Below, piece after piece: positions 27,264 through 35,252 of a stretch of 64,000 nt of DNA. The notes beneath the pieces were generated by a model. It did not search any database. It saw nothing but the letters and a program-made list of their open reading frames with translations, and was not told where the DNA came from. The translations under genes and the position numbers were made by a program. Source of the DNA: Nitratireductor sp. (lineage in GTDB: Bacteria; Pseudomonadota; Alphaproteobacteria; Rhizobiales; Rhizobiaceae); contig JACKJU010000002.1 of assembly GCA_020637805.1 (NCBI GenBank), positions 124,001 through 188,000 on the forward strand. The letters run 5' to 3'. Position 1 is the first letter of the stretch. Every line of letters begins with the position of its first letter.

Positions 27264-28307
27264 TTAACCCGGTCCATCCCGTGGAAGGGAGCTTGAACCA
27301 CTGTTCATCCGGAACCGGTCGCGATAGTCGCCCGCCGAAATCCCGACATGGCGATGGAACGCGCGGCGCATCCGTTCGGCACTCTGGAAACCGGTCGTGA
27401 GCGCAATCGCGTCAATGGATCGATCCGAAGTTTCCAACGCGACCCGCGCTGCCTGCACGCGCGAGGTCTCCACATAGGCGGCGGGCGTCATCCCCGTCTG
27501 CTCCTTGAAGCGCCGCGCAAAGGTGCGTTCGGACATCATGGCCCGTGCAGCAAGGCCGGTTACGGTCAGCGGGTCGGCTGGATTGCCGCGAATGAACTCC
27601 AGGGCAGATTGGATTGCCGGGTCGTCGGCTTTCTGCGCGACCAGGTGCGCGCTGAACTGCGCCTGCCCGCCCGGTCGCATCATGTACATGACGCTGAACC
27701 GCGCGACCTGCAACGCCACCTCATGGCCGAAGTCCATTTCGACGAGCGCGAGCGCCAGATCCATGCCTGACGTCACCCCTGCGGAGGTCCAGACATGGCC
27801 GTCACGCGTGAAGATGGCGTCATGATCGACGATCACGTTCGGATATCTCTGCGCCATGATCGGACACCAGAACCAATGCGTGCTGGCCCGCCTGCCATCC
27901 AGAAATCCGATCTCGGCGAGGATCAGCGCACCGGTGCAAATCGACACAATACGTTTGGCGCGCGGTGCGACCCTGCGCACGAAGTCGAGAAGCTTGGGGT
28001 TCGTCAGTTGCGACGACGAGCCATGCCCGCCCGCGATCATCAGCGTGTCAATATCGTAGTCACGTTCGAGCACGGATTGGAATGATTTCTCTGCCGTGAT
28101 CGTCAGGCCGGAACTGGCTTTGACGGGACCCGCCTCTTCGGCAACGATCGCGAGATCATAGGGTAATTCACCGCCTTCCACGAAGAATTGCGTCGTCGCC
28201 AGGATTTCGAGCGGGCCCACAACGTCCAGTTGATGCACGCCGGGATAGGCGACCATCAGCACCTTCGGGCTGGCTGTCGATGTCGGATTGTCGGTCGAAT
28301 GTGTCAT
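27264..28307 (-). CDS. GlxA-family AraC-type transcriptional regulator with DJ-1/PfpI domain
   Basis: 347 residues. Residues ~15-190 form a DJ-1/PfpI-like amidotransferase domain (VLMVAYPGVHQLDVVGPLEI, the elbow VSICTGALILAEIGFL with Cys, and VWTSAGVTSGMDLALALVE). Residues ~235-330 form the AraC double HTH (ARAMMSERTFARRFKEQTGM, IDAIALTTGFQSAERMRRAF). This arrangement defines the GlxA group, often activators responding to small metabolites. It probably controls the downstream minus-strand genes. Confidence 0.9.
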   Translation of the reverse strand: MTHSTDNPTSTASPKVLMVAYPGVHQLDVVGPLEILATTQFFVEGGELPYDLAIVAEEAGPVKASSGLTITAEKSFQSVLERDYDIDTLMIAGGHGSSSQLTNPKLLDFVRRVAPRAKRIVSICTGALILAEIGFLDGRRASTHWFWCPIMAQRYPNVIVDHDAIFTRDGHVWTSAGVTSGMDLALALVEMDFGHEVALQVARFSVMYMMRPGGQAQFSAHLVAQKADDPAIQSALEFIRGNPADPLTVTGLAARAMMSERTFARRFKEQTGMTPAAYVETSRVQAARVALETSDRSIDAIALTTGFQSAERMRRAFHRHVGISAGDYRDRFRMNSGSSSLPRDGPG

Positions 28308-28784
28308 GTTCGGACAGTAGCTGAAATCCGCGCTGCCGGTTAGGACAAAGACCCCACCTTTTCTGCCAATGCTTTTAGGCCGTCCGATGATCGCGTGCGT
28401 TTGAATGTCGGCTTAGCCCGATCGCCACCAACAACCTTCCTGTCCGCTCCCGGCCCCTTTGCGGTCATTCGATTTACATCTGGCGAACGACCGCTTCCCT
28501 GAAGGTTTTTCGATGCGGGCCGCGGCGTGATTTCGCATTCATTGCACGGCGGCCCGCATCGAAAAACCTTCAGGTTTGCTGACGGTTGCACAAATGAACA
28601 AAATGTCTACGAGAAGAGGCAGCTGACTTTCTCTTGCTGTCTGGATAAGGCTGTAATTCGTTCGTGGGATTTTCTCTCACAATAACCGCCGGATCCGACC
28701 CCTCGCTATTGTTCCGAACGAAATCCAAGTCTTGGATGGCGGGTTGTTGGAGCTAGTGCTTATCAGGAGAAACTGATCTCAAGG
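28308..28784. other. Intergenic region containing a long perfect inverted repeat
   Basis: 477 bases between the IclR gene end and the GlxA-type gene start. Apart from the 28498-28574 inverted repeat I see nothing that looks coding; the reading frames present lack codon bias. Confidence 0.5.
28498..28574. repeat. Perfect 26-bp inverted repeat forming a long hairpin
   Basis: Bases 28498-28523 and 28549-28574 are exact reverse complements, beginning CCTGAAGGTTTTTCGATGCG on the left arm. The 25-base interval can add four more pairs (CGTG 28526-28529 with CACG 28545-28548). The result is an almost continuous ~30-bp stem. The T-run lies inside the stem, not after it, so this is not a textbook terminator. 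It may be a mobile-element trace or a processing signal. Confidence 0.8.
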
Positions 28785-29561
28785 TTAGTCGAGATCTGCG
28801 CCCATGCGAACCGACAGCCGCGATGCTATTCGCTTGACGTTCTCGATGATATGTTCCCGGTCCTTGTTCGTGACATCCTCGATCAGCAGGCTTACCGCCA
28901 CTCCGGCAATGGGCAAGTGACGGGAATCGAGAACCGATGCTCCAAAACAGATGATGCCGTCGGCAACCTGTTGATTATCTATAGAATAACCACGCTTGCG
29001 TATTTCGGAAAGCTCTTCCAGCAACTGGCCCATGGATTGAACGCTGTGCACGGTTCGCGGTTCTGGAAGTCCTTCGGCATAGAGCCGCTTGACCTCGAAA
29101 TCGCTCATGTAGCTAAGGAAGGATTTGCCGGTGGCAGTAAATGCAGCGGGCAGGCGCATGCCGGCGCGGAAATCCACGAGGGAATGGCTCACTGCGGAAT
29201 TTCGGGCGGCAATGTAGATCACTTCGGCGCCTTCAAGCACGGTAAGCGTGATCGTGGCGCCTGGCATCTCGGTTTCTTTGTCCCAGATCGATGCGAATTC
29301 AGTTGCTACATCCGATTGCCGGGTAAATGCATTCGACCAGCGCATCAGATGCGGGCCAAGCTGATAGGTCTGGTCGGATCTGCGTATCAGCAGATTTAGT
29401 TCGGTCAGCGTTTGCACAAGGGTGTGTGCTGTACTTTTTGCAAGTCCGAGCTCGCGCGCAAGTTCCGACAAATTCGGATGATTGCGGTTGCGCGCCACGT
29501 AGTCGAGTATACGCGTTGCCCGTTCAACTGCCGGTACCAGTTTATTGGCTTGCTGGTCCAT
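28785..29561 (-). CDS. IclR-family regulator, BlcR/AttJ-like by context
   Basis: About 258 residues: N-terminal winged HTH (AVERATRILDYVARN, NLSELARELGLAKSTAHTLV) and the C-terminal IclR effector domain (AGMRLPAAFTATGKSFLSYM, GYSIDNQQVADGIICFGASV). ATG at 29561 has a strong GGGAGGAG site. It is divergent from the 29752-45692 operon and faces two dyads in the gap. In Agrobacterium the IclR-type BlcR represses blcABC and is released by gamma-butyrolactone, 4-hydroxybutyrate or succinic semialdehyde. The downstream genes here encode the same three enzyme types, so a similar ligand is likely. Confidence 0.9.
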   Translation of the reverse strand: MDQQANKLVPAVERATRILDYVARNRNHPNLSELARELGLAKSTAHTLVQTLTELNLLIRRSDQTYQLGPHLMRWSNAFTRQSDVATEFASIWDKETEMPGATITLTVLEGAEVIYIAARNSAVSHSLVDFRAGMRLPAAFTATGKSFLSYMSDFEVKRLYAEGLPEPRTVHSVQSMGQLLEELSEIRKRGYSIDNQQVADGIICFGASVLDSRHLPIAGVAVSLLIEDVTNKDREHIIENVKRIASRLSVRMGADLD

Positions 29562-29599
29562 GGCTCCTCCCAAAATCCGATCCATTTCCCGATTGCGAC

Positions 29600-29629
29600 T
29601 TGACAGCTGCAAACATCGTTGAATAGAGT
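29600..29629 (+). promoter_or_regulatory. Candidate sigma-70 promoter of the lactone operon
   Basis: TTGACA at 29600-29605 is a perfect -35 box; TAGAGT at 29624-29629 is a 4/6 match to -10 at 18-base spacing. The first dyad begins at 29628, so a bound repressor would sit over the -10 edge and start site. The -10 match is weak, so this is a prediction. Confidence 0.4.
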
Positions 29630-29662
29630 TCCAATAACTGAATGTTGTTCAGTATTTTGAAC
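29628..29662. promoter_or_regulatory. Candidate IclR operator: nested perfect dyad
   Basis: The order is GTTC-N5-ACTGAA-N5-TTCAGT-N5-GAAC, with every boxed arm exactly inverted about position 29645 and all spacers 5 bases. IclR proteins often bind as dimers of dimers to such nested half-sites. It lies in the gap between the IclR gene and its divergent operon. Confidence 0.6.
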
Positions 29663-29670
29663 ACTAGACA

Positions 29671-29688
29671 GAAAACGAGATCGTTTTC
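29671..29688. promoter_or_regulatory. Second palindrome in the IclR/operon gap
   Basis: GAAAACGA-GA-TCGTTTTC is a perfect 8-2-8 palindrome, 8 bases beyond the first dyad. Its sequence differs from the first, so it may bind a different protein or a second IclR dimer with other specificity. Confidence 0.5.
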
Positions 29689-29751
29689 AACCCGTTCGAA
29701 CAGATTGAGCAGCAATTCTACGTAGCATCAATGCTTAAACGGGAGGAGAGC

Positions 29752-30141
29752 ATGGCTATGAGTGTGAGGGACTGGGCCGCAAGGTTCAGTGAAGCCTCGG
29801 ACCGTGATCCGACGATCGGCGCCATGGCGCGCTATTTCACCTGCACCTACTTGTGGGACATGGGCGTGGCCAAGGTCATCGTGCGCATGGTCGACGGAAG
29901 GGTACACGAGATCAACGTCGATCCAGGCCCGATGGACTCCTACGATTTCGCCTTGCGGGCAAGTCCCGAAACGTGGCGCGAATTCGCGCGAGCGGTACCG
30001 GCGCCGATGTATCACGGCATCTGGTCTGCAAGTTTCCGGCGTGATCTCAAGCTCGAAGGCAATCTGCTCGTCCTTATGCAGAACCTGCGCAATTTTACCG
30101 TCCAGTTCGAATTGCTGCGCAAGGTCGGCGTTCCGGTCTGA
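29752..30141 (+). CDS. SCP2-like small protein, first gene of the lactone operon
   Basis: About 129 residues. ATG at 29752 follows GGGAGGAG; ATG 29731 is in frame but lacks such a site. The chain resembles small SCP2-type lipid-binding domains: VAKVIVRMVDGRVHEINVD, then a Trp/Phe-rich helix TWREFARAVPAPMYHGIW and RRDLKLEGNLLVLMQNLRNF. No signal peptide is present. Such domains bind hydrophobic ligands or act as chaperones of substrates. The position at the head of a catabolic operon suggests handling of a hydrophobic substrate; this is inference. Confidence 0.65.
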   Translation: MAMSVRDWAARFSEASDRDPTIGAMARYFTCTYLWDMGVAKVIVRMVDGRVHEINVDPGPMDSYDFALRASPETWREFARAVPAPMYHGIWSASFRRDLKLEGNLLVLMQNLRNFTVQFELLRKVGVPV

Positions 30142-30207
30142 TCCTTCCCCTATTCGAATCAGGTGCGCTTGCCAGCGCCCCTTTCCAGAAATCCCGCGGA
30201 GTTTCCA

Positions 30208-31056
30208 ATGGCCAAGCATTCACCGGTGATCGGGCGTTACGTTACCATCGAAGTAGATGGCTGCGAGTATAAGGTCTTCTATCTTCGAAACGGTGATGGC
30301 ATTCCACTGGTTTGCCAGCATACGGCCGGCTGTCACAATCACCAGTGGCGCGATCTGCTCGAAGATCCGGAAGTGACTGCCAATTATGATGTGATCGCCT
30401 ACGATCTTGCACGTCACGGAAAGTCCGATCCGCCGCACAACAAGGAATGGTGGAAAGAGGAATACCGGCTGACCGCCGAGCACTACATGAATTTCATTGT
30501 GGCGTTCTGCGATGCGCTGGAACTGGAAAACCCGATCTTCATGGGTTCATCCTTCGGCGGCAACGTGGCGCTGCAGCTGGCCCTTCATTTTCCGGACCGG
30601 TTTCGAGCAGTGATACCGGTCGAAGCAGCAGAGCATGCACCGGGCTTTTTTCTCGACTGGTGGCGCCATCCACACGCCAACGCGGCCCAGGTCTGCGCTT
30701 CCGGAGTATGGGACCTGATGGCCCCGCAAAGCCCGGAAATGGACCGCTGGCTGACATGGCACTACTACACGCAGGGTTCGGAAGTCTTCCGTGGCGACCT
30801 CTTCTTCTATTCGATCGACCATGACCTCAGGGGAAAACTAGGCCAGATCGATACGAGGCGCTGTCCGGTTATCATGATGACTGGCACTTATGACTATTTG
30901 ACGCCGCCCGAGGCAACCGAGAACACTGCACGCCAGATTCCCGGTGGCATTTACATCGAGATGGAGGATATCGGACATTTTCCGATGTCGGAAAACTACC
31001 CACTGTTTGCGGTCTATCTGAAGGAAGCGCTTCGCATCATAGAGGAGCGAACCTGA
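30208..31056 (+). CDS. Alpha/beta hydrolase
   Basis: About 282 residues. HTAGCHNHQWRDL forms the oxyanion-side loop, DLARHGKSDPP is the conserved strand-5-side motif, the nucleophile elbow is GSSFG with Ser115, and the catalytic His lies in EDIGHFPMSENYP; Asp in GTYDYLTPPE. All triad residues are thus present. No signal peptide. It could be an esterase or lactonase working before or beside the metallo-lactonase at 31109. ATG at 30208 (MAKHSPVIGRY) is chosen over 30163, which adds an unlikely Pro-rich leader. Confidence 0.88.
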   Translation: MAKHSPVIGRYVTIEVDGCEYKVFYLRNGDGIPLVCQHTAGCHNHQWRDLLEDPEVTANYDVIAYDLARHGKSDPPHNKEWWKEEYRLTAEHYMNFIVAFCDALELENPIFMGSSFGGNVALQLALHFPDRFRAVIPVEAAEHAPGFFLDWWRHPHANAAQVCASGVWDLMAPQSPEMDRWLTWHYYTQGSEVFRGDLFFYSIDHDLRGKLGQIDTRRCPVIMMTGTYDYLTPPEATENTARQIPGGIYIEMEDIGHFPMSENYPLFAVYLKEALRIIEERT

Positions 31057-31108
31057 GGAAACGGATGGAATACGGCTGCACAAGACATAACGTCCGGGGA
31101 AATTCAGA

Positions 31109-32047
31109 ATGAAGATCATTGAATTCGATGACAAGGGCCAACGCGTGGAAAGGGAGGCAAACATGCCGGATCTCTCCACCAGAACGAGCAGCTTGGCGCC
31201 GAGGCCGCACCCCAGATCTGATTCGGGCTCTTCCTCGTCGCGCAAGCGCGGCAACTCTTCCGGTATCGAACTCCACATGTTCCAGACCGGTACGCTGAGA
31301 ACCAAGCTCAAATATATCAAGATGAACCAGGGTGAGGAGGATTTCGAGATCCCGGTTCCCTGGTTCCTGATCAAGCATCCGGCCGGCAATGTGGTGATTG
31401 ACGGCGGCAACGCCATCGAGGCTGCAATCGACAAGCGTGGCCATTGGGGCGATGTGGTCGATGCATACGATCCGGTCATGAATGTTGCCGATAATTGTGC
31501 GGACCAATGCAGGTCAGTCGGTGTCGATCCGCAGTCAGTGCGGTATTTGCTTCAGTCACATCTCCATCTGGACCATACGGGCGCCATTGGTCACTTCCCG
31601 AAAGCGCAGATCATCTGCCAGCGCGCAGAATACGAATATGCGTTCAATCCACACTGGTTTTCGAAGGGCGCCTATATTCGCGCGGACTTTGACCGCCCGG
31701 GATTGAACTGGAAATTCCTGGGTGGTGAATACACCGACAATTACGACCTGTTCGGTGACGGCACGATTCGCATGATCTTCTCGCCCGGTCACGCTCCCGG
31801 CCACCAGTCTTTTCTCATCACGCTGCCGCGAACCGGACCCGTGCTTCTTACAATAGACGCCGCGTACACGATGGACCATTGGGAAAACAAGGCGCTTCCG
31901 GGCCTTGTTGTTTCCTCGGCGGATGCAGCCAATTCGGTCGAGAAACTTCGGCGCATTGCAAGCGATACCAATGCGATGGTCGTTACCGGCCATGATCCGG
32001 TCAACTGGGAGGTTTTCAGGAAATCACCCAATGATTTCTACGATTGA
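31109..32047 (+). CDS. Metallo-beta-lactamase-fold lactonase, AttM/BlcC-like
   Basis: 312 residues. Zinc motif SHLHLDHTG has HLHLDH at about 151-156; further ligands are the His in FSPGHAPGHQ, Asp in LLTIDAAYT and His in VVTGHDP. This is the pattern of N-acyl-homoserine-lactone/gamma-butyrolactone lactonases. AttM/BlcC opens gamma-butyrolactone to 4-hydroxybutyrate and also cleaves acyl-homoserine lactones. The first ~55 residues are an unusual Ser/Arg/Pro-rich extension; ATG 31163 has a better GGGAGG site and would shorten it by 18 residues. Lactonase activity is a family inference, strengthened by the partner dehydrogenases downstream. Confidence 0.85.
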   Translation: MKIIEFDDKGQRVEREANMPDLSTRTSSLAPRPHPRSDSGSSSSRKRGNSSGIELHMFQTGTLRTKLKYIKMNQGEEDFEIPVPWFLIKHPAGNVVIDGGNAIEAAIDKRGHWGDVVDAYDPVMNVADNCADQCRSVGVDPQSVRYLLQSHLHLDHTGAIGHFPKAQIICQRAEYEYAFNPHWFSKGAYIRADFDRPGLNWKFLGGEYTDNYDLFGDGTIRMIFSPGHAPGHQSFLITLPRTGPVLLTIDAAYTMDHWENKALPGLVVSSADAANSVEKLRRIASDTNAMVVTGHDPVNWEVFRKSPNDFYD

Positions 32048-32098
32048 TGCCGGCTGCCTGCGCTAACCGGCGCTAACCGAAGGGAGGAGACAGACAGC

Positions 32099-32161
32099 AT
32101 GACATTGGGCAATTGCCCCGTTCGAAATTCCCGGGCGGATCCAATCCGCAAGGAAAGCTAG
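32099..32161 (+). CDS. Possible 20-residue leader peptide before the solute-binding gene
   Basis: An ATG-initiated frame of 20 codons (MTLGNCPVRNSRADPIRKES, then TAG) lies 19 bases before the solute-binding protein start. It is preceded by AGGGAGGAG at about 11-base spacing. A tandem 10-bp repeat (CGCTAACCGG/A, 32061-32080) lies just upstream. It might couple or attenuate translation of the importer; there is no amino-acid bias typical of classical attenuators. It may be chance. Confidence 0.3.
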   Translation: MTLGNCPVRNSRADPIRKES

Positions 32162-32180
32162 CAACAAGGAGGAGATCTCG

Positions 32181-33350
32181 ATGAAATTATTGAAGAGCCT
32201 GGCATTGTCCGCGGGCATTATTGCCTTCGGTGCATTTGCCACCCACGCTGAAGGTGTGGATGAAATCAGCCCGGAGGTGGCACAGCGCCTCTACAATCCC
32301 GACATGCTTGACCCGATGCAGCCGGTGGGTGCGAGTCCGCTACGCACGTTCAAGGCAAAGAATCCGCCGCCGTGGAAAATCGGCTATGCGTCTTCCTATG
32401 CCGGCAACACCTGGCGCGCTAACGCTATGGATGCGCTACAGAACGAGATCATTCCCAAGTGGAAGGAGCTCGGCCTGATCAGCGAGGTTGTCGTCACGCA
32501 GTCGAATCTTAATGACTCGACTCAGATCCAGCAGATGCGCCAGCTTGTCGACCAGGGCGTGGACGCGATTTTCGTGTGCTGCTCAAACCCGACGGCGTTG
32601 AACCAGACGGTGCAGTATGCCTTCGACAAGGGCGTGCCAGTGTTTTCGATGACCGGCTATCTCACGGCAGATACCGCAGTAAACTCTTCGGTGAACTATC
32701 AGGTTGCCGGTTTTGAAATCGGCAAGCGCATGGCCGATGAACTTGGCGGTAAGGGCAATGTTCTTGTGGTCGAGGGTATCCCGGGCACCTCCGGTTCGGA
32801 CAGCCAGGACCGTGGCGTCAAGGCTGGCCTCGCGACGGCGCCGGACATCAAAATTGTCGGCTCCATCGCCGGCATGTGGACGGACCAGGTTGCACAGGGC
32901 GAAGTCCAGAAATGGCTCGCCACGCACCCGGGCAAGCTTGATGCGATTGTTGTTCAATCCGCGGCTGAAATGGGCGTGCTTCGCGCAATTCAGCAATCCG
33001 GCCGTACCGGTGTGAAAGTGGCAATCGGCGGCGAGCTTGGCGCGCTTTGCACATGGCGTAAAAATCCTGACCTTATCACCGCAGCCGTGCAGACTTGGCC
33101 GCCGGCAGATGATGTGAACCTGATCTGGCGCATCATGATGCGTACGCTTCAGGGTCAGGGGCCGAAGGTACAGTCTGTCCTCGTGGATCCTGTCACTATC
33201 ACCCACGAGGATGTGATGAAGCTCCTGCCGGAAGACTGCGACGAAAACGCGCAAAACTGGCTGAACGTTGGTCCGGACAAATGGGGTTCGGAAGAATTCC
33301 TGGATCAGTTCTTCGTCAATCCTGCCGATCCGACCAAGTACAAGCCCTGA
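32181..33350 (+). CDS. Ribose-type (CUT2) ABC transporter substrate-binding protein
   Basis: 389 residues. ATG has a strong AAGGAGGAG site. Signal peptide ends FAATHA-E or similar. The periplasmic binding fold (Peripla_BP_4 type) shows IGYASSYAGNTWRANAMDAL, QQMRQLVDQGVDAIFVCCSN, GKGNVLVVEGIPGTSGSDSQ and LDAIVVQSAAEMGVLRAIQQ. A ~45-residue pre-domain (residues ~25-65) is longer than in RbsB. It heads the importer genes at 33426-38085. Ligand unknown; sugar-like or hydroxy-acid/lactone compounds are possible from context. Confidence 0.9.
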   Translation: MKLLKSLALSAGIIAFGAFATHAEGVDEISPEVAQRLYNPDMLDPMQPVGASPLRTFKAKNPPPWKIGYASSYAGNTWRANAMDALQNEIIPKWKELGLISEVVVTQSNLNDSTQIQQMRQLVDQGVDAIFVCCSNPTALNQTVQYAFDKGVPVFSMTGYLTADTAVNSSVNYQVAGFEIGKRMADELGGKGNVLVVEGIPGTSGSDSQDRGVKAGLATAPDIKIVGSIAGMWTDQVAQGEVQKWLATHPGKLDAIVVQSAAEMGVLRAIQQSGRTGVKVAIGGELGALCTWRKNPDLITAAVQTWPPADDVNLIWRIMMRTLQGQGPKVQSVLVDPVTITHEDVMKLLPEDCDENAQNWLNVGPDKWGSEEFLDQFFVNPADPTKYKP

Positions 33351-33369
33351 TAAGGCGCGCTGAAACAGG

Positions 33370-33394
33370 GACCGCCGTCGGACAGGCGGCGGTC
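33370..33394 (+). terminator. Intercistronic hairpin after the solute-binding gene
   Basis: GACCGCCG (33370-33377) pairs exactly with CGGCGGTC (33387-33394), loop 9 bases. There is no T-run, so it probably stabilises the binding-protein mRNA or causes partial stop, a common way to make more binding protein than membrane components. Confidence 0.5.
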
Positions 33395-33425
33395 TGCCAC
33401 CCGATTACCGGACGAAACTACACCG

Positions 33426-35252
33426 ATGCCAACCCAGACAGAAGTCAGATCACAAGCTGCGAATGGTCAGGAGACGATCACCGTACGCAATGTGAAAAAA
33501 TACTTCGGACCGACGAGGGCGCTCGACGGAGTGAATTTCTCCGCGCGCGGTGGCGAAATCCATGCCATCGTTGGCGGGAATGGTTGCGGCAAGTCAACCA
33601 TGGCCAAGGTGGTTTCCGGCATTCTTCCGATCGATTCCGGGTCCGTTTCCATCCTTGGTGAAACCCCGTCCACACCGGCTGAAAGCAAGGCTCTCGGTAT
33701 TTCCACCGTCTACCAGGAAGTTCTGGTGGCCGATGAAAGTACCGTCGCAGACAACATTTTCATGGGCGCAGATGCTCTGTTCTCAAAGAGCCTCTCCCAA
33801 GATAGGAAGATCCGGCGTGCTGCCGAACTGATGTACGAGCTGGCTGGTGAACCGGTTGACCCTCACGCCATTGTCGGCACGTTGCCGCTTGGGCTGAAGC
33901 AATGGATCACGATTGCGCGTGCGCTTGTCAGCGAACCGAAAATCCTGATCCTCGATGAAAGCTCTGCCGCACTGGATTTCGACAGTACGGAGCGTCTGTT
34001 TGCGAAGATGCGCTCCATGCGCGATGCGGGCACGACTATTCTCATCGTTACCCACCGGATCGCGGAACTGATACGCATTTCCGACCGGGCTACGGTTTTG
34101 CGCGACGGCAGGGATGTCGGCGTTCTGGAGAAGGGCGAGATCACGGAAAAGAACCTGCTTGCACTCATGACAGGTGACGAGAATGCCGGGCATTCCCAAG
34201 GACATAAGGCACCGCAACCAGCTGATGGCAGAATTGCCATGAGCGGAGAGAAGGTTTCGGTTTGGCCAGGCGCGGAGCCGTTCGATTTCGAACTGCGGCG
34301 CGGCGAGATCATTGGGATCGCTGGTCTCGATGGTCAGGGACAGGATGCATTCGTTCGGGCCATAGCCGGAGTGGAGCCTGTCTTGAGCGGAATTGTCCGG
34401 GTTGCTGACCGGCATGGAGAATTCCATGTCATCCGGACGCTTTCTGACGCGGTAAAGAACCGGATTTCCTACGTGTCGGGGGACCGCAAGCGCGAAGGCA
34501 TCTTTGCGTCGCTCTCGATTTTTGAGAACATGATGATGCCGCTCTACCGCGAAAAGAAACGCGGCGGGGTTCTCGGCCTGATCGACTGGGGAACGCTTGG
34601 TTCGGTGTTCAAGCGGGAATCCGAAAATCTGCTCATCAAATTCGGAATGCGCGAGGATCTGATCACGTCGCTGTCGGGTGGCAATCAGCAAAAAGTGCTG
34701 ATCGGTCGCGGCTTTGCGATGCGGCCCGACATCATCGTCCTCAATGACCCGGCTCGCGGCATCGATGTTGGCGCGAAGAGTGAATTGTACAAGCATCTTC
34801 GCAATTTCGCCGAAGAGGGAAAGTGCGTCGTCTACATGTCCTCCGAATTGGAGGAGTTCATCGGATTTGCAACGAGGGTTATCGTTTTCCGGGACGGCAA
34901 GCCGTTTGATGCCTTTGATGGGCCGACGCTGGATCCGAAAAAAGTGCTGGAGGCAATGTTCGGTCAAACAGACCGCTCAGGCCTGCATTCGTCTTTCGGT
35001 CTTAGGCCGTCGCCCACCGGCGTTCCGGCAGCAAGCATTGTTGCTGGCAAATTGAATCATGAGGCGCAAGGGGATCTCACGCCGGCTGCGTCGGAACCCG
35101 AAATGCCCGTACGTCCGGTTCGGGAGCGGGCCGCGATTGCCACGCCTCGGGCCGTCAGATTGCCAACGCCTGCGAAACCGATACGTATTGTCGAATTTGA
35201 ATCGGCTGGCGGCGAGGGGCGCGAGATAGGACAGGGAGGGAATGGCCGGTGA
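33426..35252 (+). CDS. Double-domain sugar-type ABC ATPase with unusual C-terminal tail
   Basis: 608 residues, RbsA/MglA-like. Domain 1 has Walker A GGNGCGKST and Walker B ILILDESSAALD, but the signature reads TLPLGLKQWITIARAL in place of the usual LSxGxxQ. Domain 2 has the usual degenerate P-loop (GIAGLDGQGQDAFVRAI) and a good signature SLSGGNQQKVLIGRG. After the ABC fold (about residue 520) a ~90-residue Pro/Arg/Ala-rich tail without obvious fold follows; family members usually stop near 500 residues. It energises the two permeases. The stop overlaps the GTG of the next gene. Confidence 0.9.
   Translation: MPTQTEVRSQAANGQETITVRNVKKYFGPTRALDGVNFSARGGEIHAIVGGNGCGKSTMAKVVSGILPIDSGSVSILGETPSTPAESKALGISTVYQEVLVADESTVADNIFMGADALFSKSLSQDRKIRRAAELMYELAGEPVDPHAIVGTLPLGLKQWITIARALVSEPKILILDESSAALDFDSTERLFAKMRSMRDAGTTILIVTHRIAELIRISDRATVLRDGRDVGVLEKGEITEKNLLALMTGDENAGHSQGHKAPQPADGRIAMSGEKVSVWPGAEPFDFELRRGEIIGIAGLDGQGQDAFVRAIAGVEPVLSGIVRVADRHGEFHVIRTLSDAVKNRISYVSGDRKREGIFASLSIFENMMMPLYREKKRGGVLGLIDWGTLGSVFKRESENLLIKFGMREDLITSLSGGNQQKVLIGRGFAMRPDIIVLNDPARGIDVGAKSELYKHLRNFAEEGKCVVYMSSELEEFIGFATRVIVFRDGKPFDAFDGPTLDPKKVLEAMFGQTDRSGLHSSFGLRPSPTGVPAASIVAGKLNHEAQGDLTPAASEPEMPVRPVRERAAIATPRAVRLPTPAKPIRIVEFESAGGEGREIGQGGNGR

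Noticed and set aside
28498..28574. Reading the long inverted repeat as a simple Rho-independent terminator
   Set aside because: The T-run is inside the stem on both strands, and the stem is far longer than normal terminators.
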